A stretch of DNA of 8,894 nt from Patescibacteria group bacterium. GTDB lineage: Bacteria > Patescibacteriota > Gracilibacteria > UBA1369 > JAHJTR01. Positions 1 through 5,206 of this stretch are shown here, piece by piece. The stretch lies in NCBI GenBank assembly GCA_018829865.1, contig JAHJTR010000069.1, positions 1-8,894 on the forward strand. Direction: 5' to 3'. The notes below the pieces were generated by a model. It saw only the letters and a list, made by a program, of their open reading frames with translations, was not told the origin of the DNA and did no database searches. Positions within the stretch are counted from its first letter, which is position 1, and each line of letters starts with the position of its first letter. The position numbers and the translations under genes were made by a program.

Positions 1-61
1 GACACAGCTACTAGGTGCCACTTTGCGGGCAAGAAATAGTATTATACCTTCGCTTCTAGCG

Positions 62-199
62 CTAAATCGTTTTTAGTTTTGTGTATAGAGACATCCTTCT
101 AACTTGAGAAGTGGCTATTATTTGTGCTTTTGTGTTGATCTGAGAGCGCTGTTTTAGGCTGCGGTTTATGCGGATTTTATTGTAGATTTTGGTGAGCAT
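62..199 (-). CDS. Tentative 45-residue basic micro-ORF behind a strong promoter
   Basis: A minus-strand ATG at 199 opens a 45-codon frame ending in TAG at 62-64. The product starts MLTKIYNKIRINRSLKQRSQ; it is rich in Lys, Arg, Asn and Gln, lacks Cys, Trp, Asp and Glu, and matches no family I know. Support comes from the promoter 30 nt upstream and from codon use and A/C-rich coding-strand composition resembling the large operon. Against it are its short length, the missing Shine-Dalgarno and the absence of any motif. The transcript could instead be a non-coding RNA, or the leader of a gene beyond the left edge. Confidence 0.3.
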   Translation of the reverse strand: MLTKIYNKIRINRSLKQRSQINTKAQIIATSQVRRMSLYTKLKTI

Positions 200-228
200 A
201 TTATTTGGGGCGACTAATTAAAGATGTG

Positions 229-257
229 ATGATACTTGAAAAACTATATTTTGTCAA
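229..257 (-). promoter_or_regulatory. Sigma-70-type promoter, leftward
   Basis: Read on the minus strand, a perfect -35 hexamer TTGACA (257-252) is followed by a 17-nt spacer and the -10 hexamer TATCAT (234-229, five of six consensus bases). Transcription would begin near 222 and run toward position 1, through the micro-ORF at 62-199. This is the best consensus promoter seen in the window. Confidence 0.65.
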
Positions 258-320
258 GAAATGTGTGATTTTTGTCGGGAGAAAGAGGTAAAAGAGAGAA
301 TATTGCTGTTTTTTGATTTA

Positions 321-470
321 AATAACTTTAATTAAATTGTTTTAAATTTAGTTAAATGTGCTAACTTTTGAATAACTTGTTTCAAGCTTAATTAAGCTAC
401 TTTAATTGGACTTAATATTATTAAAACATAAATAACTTGTTCTATTTGAGCTTTTTTTAAAATAACCATT
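321..470 (+). repeat. Four spaced AATAAC(T/C) direct repeats
   Basis: Copies begin at 321 (AATAACTTTA), 371 (AATAACTTGT), 431 (AATAACTTGT) and 461 (AATAACCATT). The two central copies are identical over ten bases. Spacings are 50, 60 and 30 nt, all multiples of ten, so the sites would lie on roughly similar faces of the helix over short distances. This iteron-like spacing suggests protein binding but could be chance in AT-rich DNA. Confidence 0.4.
385..398. repeat. 14-bp perfect palindrome
   Basis: AGCTTAATTAAGCT reads the same on both strands. It lies between two of the AATAAC repeats and could be a dimeric operator. It has no loop or T-run, so it is not a terminator. Confidence 0.4.
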
Positions 471-497
471 GCAATCCTTCTCTAACTTTTCTATATT
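469..497 (+). promoter_or_regulatory. Candidate promoter for the helix-turn-helix / zinc-ribbon pair
   Basis: TTGCAA (469-474, four of six -35 bases), a 17-nt spacer and TATATT (492-497, five of six -10 bases) lie in a slightly more GC-rich island of the AT-rich region. The start would be near 504, leaving a leader of about 115 nt before the GTG at 619. Such matches arise easily in AT-rich DNA, so this is moderate evidence only. Confidence 0.4.
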
Positions 498-553
498 GGT
501 TTTAGACTCATTTTAAATATATAGATTAGATTTAATTGGTTTTAAATTTAATA

Positions 554-588
554 AAGTTTAATTAAATTGGATTAAGTTTAATTAAATT
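554..588 (+). repeat. Two 15-bp AT-rich direct repeats, 20-bp period
   Basis: AAGTTTAATTAAATT occurs at 554-568 and again at 574-588, exactly 20 bp apart. A close relative (TTTAATTAAATTG) lies at 327-339. The pair ends 30 nt before the GTG start of the helix-turn-helix gene, a plausible place for autoregulatory binding. Confidence 0.5.
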
Positions 589-618
589 ATGTAAAACTTA
601 ACTATTTGTAACGCATAA

Positions 619-780
619 GTGGAAAAAATATTCACTCCAGATCAGGTAGGTAAGATGTTACAAATTCATCCTTTTACGGTGCTGAAGTATATTAAACAGG
701 GAAAACTAAAGGGGAGTAAAATTGGTAGAGTGTATAGGATAAAAGAAAGTAATATAGATAGGTTTTTGGACTCAATGTAA
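619..780 (+). CDS. Excisionase/MerR-type helix-turn-helix DNA-binding protein (GTG start)
   Basis: This 53-residue protein starts VEKIFTPDQVGKMLQIHPFT and fits the small excisionase-family (HTH_17 / MerR-like) winged-helix domain. The first helix is TPDQVGKMLQI, the turn and recognition helix are HPFTVLKYIKQGKLKG, and the wing plus last helix are SKIGRVYRIKESNIDRFL. The whole protein is one domain, the usual length for this family. GTG is chosen because a TAA stop lies directly before it, and the only later Met (residue 13) would delete the first helix. No Shine-Dalgarno is visible. Relatives act as excisionases, plasmid or phage regulators, or transcriptional activators; no integrase is present here, so a regulatory role is as likely as excision. 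The AT-rich repeats just upstream could be its targets. The zinc-ribbon gene follows 26 nt downstream. Confidence 0.85.
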   Translation: MEKIFTPDQVGKMLQIHPFTVLKYIKQGKLKGSKIGRVYRIKESNIDRFLDSM

Positions 781-806
781 AAAAAATAAAACTAAAATAA
801 AAATAA

Positions 807-983
807 ATGCTCATTAACTGCACCCGCTGCGGCAAAACTCTCTCATCGAGAATCATGAAATGTCCTTTTTGCAGACAAGAAACCGGCGAAATCCTTAATG
901 CTATTTCATCTGCTCCCGTTAAGAAAAAATCAAAATTCAAAACCAGCCTCCACTCCTTTTTCCCGAGAAGAATCTTCAAATAA
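807..983 (+). CDS. Small zinc-ribbon protein with basic C-terminal tail
   Basis: This 58-residue protein begins MLINCTRCGKTL and continues MKCPFCR. Cysteines at 5, 8, 19 and 22 form two CxxC knuckles, the classic rubredoxin-like zinc ribbon. The remaining 36 residues end in a Lys/Arg/Phe-rich, strongly basic tail, which suggests nucleic-acid or membrane-surface binding. No family can be named beyond 'zinc ribbon'. It lies 26 nt after the helix-turn-helix gene on the same strand and probably shares its transcript. A hairpin terminator begins 15 nt after its stop. Its codons end in C more often (AAC, TGC, ACC, CGC, GGC) than those of the helix-turn-helix gene, so the two may have different histories. 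A longer antisense reading frame covers this region but lacks any recognisable motif. Confidence 0.75.
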   Translation: MLINCTRCGKTLSSRIMKCPFCRQETGEILNAISSAPVKKKSKFKTSLHSFFPRRIFK

Positions 984-998
984 AAACAAAAATAAAAG

Positions 999-1033
999 CA
1001 AAATAGCTACGTCAAAATAATGTGGCTATTTTG
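999..1033. terminator. Bidirectional intrinsic terminator between converging operons
   Basis: CAAAATAGCTAC (999-1010) pairs with GTGGCTATTTTG (1022-1033) over 12 bp with a single mismatch or G-U position, around an 11-nt loop. On the minus strand the stem is followed by a long T-rich run (GCTTTTATTTTTGTTTTTA), ideal for ending the five-gene operon 23 nt after its stop. On the plus strand it begins 15 nt after the zinc-ribbon stop and has A-rich DNA before it, so it may work both ways, though its T-tract there is weaker. Confidence 0.75.
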
Positions 1034-1056
1034 TTGTGATAATGTTTTGTTGATGG

Positions 1057-2277
1057 CTATTTTATCTTTGTGCATTGCTTTTCATTGGGCATTGCTAGGC
1101 ATTGCAGGGTTATGGGAAGCACTTTTTTGTTGGTGTCCTCAATGGTTTTATTTAATTTATCGAGCTTGCTTAATAAATCATTAATTGAGCTATCCCCTGC
1201 TTCGCCGTATAAAATATCGTAGCGCGATTTGAGGGAGCTGATTTCTTGGTCAATTTTAAAGATGTATTGGCTTTTATTTATGTCGGCTGTGACCTGCGAG
1301 ATGCTTTCACCACCGGTTTGGCTTGCTCCGGGGATGGTGATTTTCATTCTTTCCAAATCTGAACTGCCAACTACCCTATCCGGCTGAGCGGGTGCGTTGA
1401 TGCCGATGTGCTCGCCGAGGTATTTTTTGACGCTCTCGGCTGTTGATCTTTTGATGGCGTCTTTTTTTGCTTGGGCTTTTTGGGTTTCTTTGTCGGTTTT
1501 TGTTGCTGCTGCTGATGTTGTTTTTTTGTCTGTACCTAGGCTTTCCGCGGTTTGGGTGAAACTTGTGCTTGCTTGCTCGATACTTTTTACCAGTTTTGCA
1601 AACCTCTCCGAGACTTTTTCCCAGCCTTTGAAGGGGCCGCAGTCTTTGTAGATTTTTAATCTGCTTGAGTATTTTTGAGTTAGATTCGCGGTGATTATTG
1701 TGATTTCAGTTTGCTGCAGATTAGTGTATGTCCGTAAATAATTCTCCGCTTCTTTTTCTAAGTCTTTTGTATTTTTTATAATGTATTGACCATCTTTTGT
1801 GTCGACAAAATTTCTGACAAAATATAATTCGAATTCTAAAACCGCGTAGTTGTTTTGTAGCGTGTTTATACTATTAGCATCACATTTTATTAAGGCTTGA
1901 TTGATTGCTTTTTTTGTTTGTTCCATCTGACTTTGGACTTTTGAAATGTCGTCCACTTGGCATTGGTTTCTGAGAATGTCGCCAAAATCATCCAATACCG
2001 CATCTGTGCCGGGGAGTTTAAAAACTGTTAAAACTATGCCGCATTCACCGGCTTTTTTTGCTACATCGCGGGTTGAATTTGCCAGTGCTTTGGCTTTTTC
2101 TTCGGCTTGCTTGGCTGCGGCTTGCAAGGCCTTTGCCTTTTTTTCGGCATCGCTTGTAACGCTTTTTAGTGGATCCGGAATAGCTGTACTTTGAGCTACT
2201 GTGGCGCCGGACATTACAATCAGCGTGCTGAATAATATTAGTGATGTCGCTACAAATTTTATTAAGTTTTTATTCAT
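1057..2277 (-). CDS. Secreted coiled-coil protein with six cysteines, unrecognised, last gene of the operon
   Basis: This 406-residue protein is not one I recognise. A signal peptide (1-29, ending ATVAQ) is followed by an Ala/Lys/Glu-rich stretch (about 42-76) typical of a coiled coil. A body with Cys79, 106, 132 and 213 follows, then a Lys/Thr/Ala-rich low-complexity linker (about 249-275). A final helical region (about 327-385) shows regular Leu/Ile spacing. The tail carries Cys393 and Cys402, a C-x8-C arrangement also found at the end of the preceding protein. Six cysteines and the signal peptide point to an extracytoplasmic, disulfide-stabilised protein. It starts 2 nt after the preceding stop without a visible Shine-Dalgarno, consistent with coupling. 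The TAG stop lies 23 nt before a strong hairpin, so the operon ends here. Confidence 0.92.
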   Translation of the reverse strand: MNKNLIKFVATSLILFSTLIVMSGATVAQSTAIPDPLKSVTSDAEKKAKALQAAAKQAEEKAKALANSTRDVAKKAGECGIVLTVFKLPGTDAVLDDFGDILRNQCQVDDISKVQSQMEQTKKAINQALIKCDANSINTLQNNYAVLEFELYFVRNFVDTKDGQYIIKNTKDLEKEAENYLRTYTNLQQTEITIITANLTQKYSSRLKIYKDCGPFKGWEKVSERFAKLVKSIEQASTSFTQTAESLGTDKKTTSAAATKTDKETQKAQAKKDAIKRSTAESVKKYLGEHIGINAPAQPDRVVGSSDLERMKITIPGASQTGGESISQVTADINKSQYIFKIDQEISSLKSRYDILYGEAGDSSINDLLSKLDKLNKTIEDTNKKVLPITLQCLAMPNEKQCTKIK

Positions 2278-2279
2278 AA

Positions 2280-3998
2280 TTATTCACAGTCTTTTTTATT
2301 TTTTAAAACAGGGCAGATATTTGTATTAATATCATTGAAGCTTATTTTCATCGCCTGAAAATAGGAATTCATATAATCAATTTGTGTGCTTACCGACTGG
2401 TAATAGTCGGCTTTATTATAAGCTTTATTGCCTTGAATTGTTGCAGACAGATCTTGCGCTGATTTTATTTCTGCTCGGTTTAGTGATTTTTGGATCTCGT
2501 CGCTGAGTTGCTCGGAACTGATATCCGCCGGTAATGATTTAATTGTTTGCGATTGAATTTGAGAGGTGCTTGTAATAAATCTTTCTTTTTTGGGGTCGTA
2601 ATAATCTCCTCCCAAATTACCTTTGAGAATATTATTTAGACTGATCATATTTTTTTTGCCTACGGTATTTGTGTCGCTCGGTGTTTGAATCGGGTTAAAA
2701 ACGAGGATTACATTCATCGAAATTCCCGATAGACCAATTGATTTTTTGCATTTATTCGGCTCGAGCAGATTTCCGGTTAGCTTGTTTGGTGTAAGATTTT
2801 TGGTTACAACTTTATTTAGATTGTCCTTGATACTAATGATGTGGCATGAAAGACAGTTTGCGGAATCGGTGAATAAACTTTGTTTTTTCATATTGAAATT
2901 GACCTCAAAACAAATCCAGTCGTTACATTTCTCTTGAGTTTTTTTGGTGTAGGCTGCTTCGGCGGTGATTTTTTGATCTTCGGGGTATTCGATGTTTGAG
3001 CCTTCACTTAGCGCTGTTTGCGTTTCTTGTGATAATTCCGCGACATATTCTTCTTGAAGGATTTCTGTTGGATTGATTGGTAAAGGAGATTTAATCACTT
3101 CATCAATTTGTGAATTGATTCCGGCGTCAGCTAAACATTGTAGTCTGTTTTCAGTTGGATTTGGAATATATGATGGGAGTGGAGATTTTATTGGAGCGCC
3201 CGGAGCGGCTTGGTTTCCCGGTTTTGCGGTGGGGTTGCTGCCTGCAGCCGGTATTAATTTTGAAGGTGGCGGGCTCGGTGTTGGTTTTGGTTCATTTTGC
3301 TCAGATTCGGCTGTTTTGGATTTAACCGTATCGGTGGGGGCGGGGTTAAGAAAATCTATTCCTGCACCGCGGCTGACATTTGCTTTGTCATAAAAAAGCA
3401 GATAATCAATTTTGTCTAAATCGGCTAATAAATCGAAACCTGAGTTTTGTATATCTCCATCTGAAAAAATTTGCATTGGCTGCACATAGCCCCTTGTCTC
3501 GGCCTCTAATTCGGTTAGCTTTAGCTGCTTTTGGTAAAGAGCTTTTACTTGCTCTGACTCTTTCATCGCTTCATCAAAAGTTAAATTCGTTGTACTTTGC
3601 CTTATAACATTTACTTGGCCATTAAGAATTGCTGATACTTCGTAATTTGCTAATCCCGCTAACTTTGCTGTTTTGGCAATTGCATCGTCCGTGGGTTTTT
3701 TTGCGACATTAATATAGGCTGATGCATAAATATTTCTGCCTAATTTATTGTTAAAATTTAGTGCGAATGGGCTGAATGAACCCAGGCTTAAATCACCTTG
3801 ATCCTTAAAAATGATGGCGGCGATATTGTTAACATATGCTGCTGTTGCGTCTGCTTCCTGCGGCGTTGAGCATAATTTTATTTCGTCCTCTTGGGTGAGA
3901 GGTTTTGATGTTTCGTTTGCTGCCTGAGCATAACCGCAGGTAACCACTGCTGTGATCATTGTAAAAATCAGGATTTGTATGAATTTTTCTAAATACAT
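2280..3998 (-). CDS. Secreted two-domain cysteine-rich protein with Pro-rich linker and a CxxCH motif, unrecognised
   Basis: This 572-residue protein is not one I recognise. Residues 1-26 are a signal peptide ending in YAQA; the Cys at 21 is not in a good lipobox. An N-terminal domain (about 35-215) contains Cys43. A Pro/Ala/Ser-rich linker (about 236-280) joins it to a C-terminal domain with Cys at 288, 358, 363, 382, 385, 417, 562 and 571. CNDWIC (358-363) and CLSCH (382-386) are the most distinctive motifs. CLSCH fits the CxxCH haem c attachment pattern, but nothing else looks like a cytochrome, so structural disulfides are more likely. Positions 425-440 are a hydrophobic beta-like stretch ending NPIQTP. 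The tail is a helix closed by a C-x8-C pair. The start overlaps the previous gene by 10 nt and the next gene begins 2 nt after its stop. Function unknown, probably part of the same surface complex. Confidence 0.92.
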   Translation of the reverse strand: MYLEKFIQILIFTMITAVVTCGYAQAANETSKPLTQEDEIKLCSTPQEADATAAYVNNIAAIIFKDQGDLSLGSFSPFALNFNNKLGRNIYASAYINVAKKPTDDAIAKTAKLAGLANYEVSAILNGQVNVIRQSTTNLTFDEAMKESEQVKALYQKQLKLTELEAETRGYVQPMQIFSDGDIQNSGFDLLADLDKIDYLLFYDKANVSRGAGIDFLNPAPTDTVKSKTAESEQNEPKPTPSPPPSKLIPAAGSNPTAKPGNQAAPGAPIKSPLPSYIPNPTENRLQCLADAGINSQIDEVIKSPLPINPTEILQEEYVAELSQETQTALSEGSNIEYPEDQKITAEAAYTKKTQEKCNDWICFEVNFNMKKQSLFTDSANCLSCHIISIKDNLNKVVTKNLTPNKLTGNLLEPNKCKKSIGLSGISMNVILVFNPIQTPSDTNTVGKKNMISLNNILKGNLGGDYYDPKKERFITSTSQIQSQTIKSLPADISSEQLSDEIQKSLNRAEIKSAQDLSATIQGNKAYNKADYYQSVSTQIDYMNSYFQAMKISFNDINTNICPVLKNKKDCE

Positions 3999-4642
3999 TT
4001 GGTCGTGGTTACATCAATGAATTTGTATTGATACATGTTGATAATGTTTCTGAGTGCGCCCATATTATCTCGGTATTTTTCGAGTAAACTTAATGTTGTT
4101 TCAAACTTTTTATGCATTGGATATGCGGATCTGAATTCATGATAAGTGGCTAAGGATAGGTCTAGCGCGTTTTTGGCATTTTTTATTTCACGGGTAATTA
4201 ATTGCTGGCGTTTTGCATATGCTTCTAATTCTTGCTCGATGGTTACTGCGGGTTTTACATTCGCTACTACATCGCTAACTCTATCCTGATGGATTTTCAT
4301 TACCTTTAAGAAAGCCTCATATTTTTTTAGGGACTCGTGCGCTACGCAATATGTTGTCACATTATTACTTTCGCAGGGTTTTCGTTTGCCTGTTTTGCTG
4401 TCGATTTCGGGCAATTTATCAATGAAAGTGTTTGGTTTGCCGGAGGTAATTAAATCTATTCTATTATTAAATAAATCATTTAGAGATTTATGATATAAAC
4501 CGATGGCTGTACCTAGACATAATTCGGGCTTGGCGAAATCCTCGTCACTGGCGTAAATAAAATTTGTCGGCAGGTCGCGGAGGAGAATCCCGACGCCGAT
4601 GAGAATAATCAGACTTAGCAAAATGATTAATTTTTTGCGCAT
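3989..4642 (-). CDS. Secreted or membrane-anchored helical protein with four cysteines, unrecognised
   Basis: This 217-residue protein is not one I recognise. A basic start (MRKK) leads into one hydrophobic segment (5-21). No ideal AxA cleavage site follows, so it may be a signal peptide cut near 31 or an uncleaved anchor. Cysteines are at 42, 90, 99 and 216, the last being the penultimate residue. Residues 100-205 are charged and helical. The body contains KKYEAFL (106-112), close to KEYEAFL in the upstream neighbour, and both proteins end in a long helix followed by cysteine, which suggests distant paralogy. It starts 3 nt after the preceding stop, and its own stop overlaps the next start by 10 nt. 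A role in an extracytoplasmic complex with its neighbours is inferred from context. Confidence 0.9.
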   Translation of the reverse strand: MRKKLIILLSLIILIGVGILLRDLPTNFIYASDEDFAKPELCLGTAIGLYHKSLNDLFNNRIDLITSGKPNTFIDKLPEIDSKTGKRKPCESNNVTTYCVAHESLKKYEAFLKVMKIHQDRVSDVVANVKPAVTIEQELEAYAKRQQLITREIKNAKNALDLSLATYHEFRSAYPMHKKFETTLSLLEKYRDNMGALRNIINMYQYKFIDVTTTKCI

Positions 4643-4645
4643 AGT

Positions 4646-5206
4646 TTAAAGAGGTGGGCAATTACTTACATAACATGGCACTTTTTGTGAAAAAACTTTG
4701 AGATAACCGTTGATTGTGCCGACTTCACGGTTGAGGGTGTTTAATTTAGTGTTGATGTCACGCATTCTTTCAGCCAGGCGGATGGTGCTTTTTCGTTGCG
4801 CGTTTGCGATAATCATGCTGCGCTGGAAATTTTCGGCGGCTAATAAATACTTGTCGATAATTTGCTGGCAAACCTGGACGTCGTTTAGGGCTTCGTCTCT
4901 GTTGTGTGTTTGACCGAAACTTAATCGGGTTCTTTTATTAATTAGTTTTGCCTGATATTGCAGGAATTTTTGATTGGCTATGTCGATTAAATCGGCGGTC
5001 GCTTTTTTGCTTTGAAGATGCTGCTGGAGAAATGCTTCGTATTCCTTTGATTCTTTGTCGAGAAATGTTTTTAGCTCGGGTTGGCAGCTTGTAAAACTTG
5101 CATTTGTATTAGTCGCTGGGGTTGTTTGGGCAACCGCGCTTAAACCTGTGACCGCTACTGCCGCAAGCAAAATCGTTATTAAAAAGATGTTAATTGTTTG
5201 TTTCAT
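4646..5206 (-). CDS. Small secreted helical protein with four cysteines, unrecognised
   Basis: This 186-residue protein is not one I recognise. Residues 1-26 form a clear signal peptide: KQ, a hydrophobic core, then AVAQ with likely cleavage near 26-27. A Thr/Asn-rich stretch follows, then a mostly helical, charged body (42-170) that looks like a helical bundle or coiled coil. Cysteines lie at 41, 113, 178 and 183, an even number that suggests disulfides outside the membrane. The C-terminal pair sits in PCYVSNCPPL. The start codon lies inside the last codons of the giant surface-protein gene (17-nt overlap), with no Shine-Dalgarno match in front, so translational coupling is likely. The KxYEAFL segment at 54-60 recurs in the next gene's product. 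It is probably a periplasmic or surface partner of the SLH protein, but this is inferred from position only. Confidence 0.9.
   Translation of the reverse strand: MKQTINIFLITILLAAVAVTGLSAVAQTTPATNTNASFTSCQPELKTFLDKESKEYEAFLQQHLQSKKATADLIDIANQKFLQYQAKLINKRTRLSFGQTHNRDEALNDVQVCQQIIDKYLLAAENFQRSMIIANAQRKSTIRLAERMRDINTKLNTLNREVGTINGYLKVFSQKVPCYVSNCPPL

Larger units (their letters stand above)
258..618. other. AT-rich gene-free region between divergent transcription units
   Basis: No convincing coding frame exists here on either strand. From about 300 on the DNA is very AT-rich and built from recurring words: AATAACTTGT, TTTAATTAAATTG and TTTTAAATTTA. It sits between the leftward promoter at 229-257 and the helix-turn-helix gene. 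Possible roles are operator sites for that protein, a recombination or attachment region, or an easily melted origin-like segment. The sequence does not decide between these. Confidence 0.6.

Noticed and set aside
41..46. Minus-strand TATAAT as a second promoter
   Set aside because: No acceptable -35 hexamer lies 16-18 nt upstream, and there is no extended -10 TG.
2..76. Open frame on the plus strand reaching the left edge, possibly the end of a gene
   Set aside because: It has only 24 codons before TAG, no recognisable motif, and runs opposite a promoter-driven minus transcript. Too short to call.
217..302. Short plus-strand frame around the ATG at 229-231
   Set aside because: Only about 20-28 codons, no motif, and it overlaps the leftward promoter elements.
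692..979. Minus-strand frame of 95 codons opposite the two small plus-strand genes
   Set aside because: It has no domain and a Phe/Tyr/Leu-rich composition typical of antisense frames. The opposite strand encodes an HTH and a CxxC zinc ribbon with exact motif spacing.
3073..3393. Plus-strand frame of 106 codons opposite the Pro-rich linker
   Set aside because: The Gly/Val/Phe-rich composition is the mirror of the Pro/Ala/Ser linker codons. The minus-strand frame has a signal peptide and operon context.
3936..3998. Lipoprotein signal in the 572-residue protein (Cys21)
   Set aside because: The residues before Cys are V-V-T rather than a proper lipobox, and a good signal peptidase I site (AQA) lies just after.
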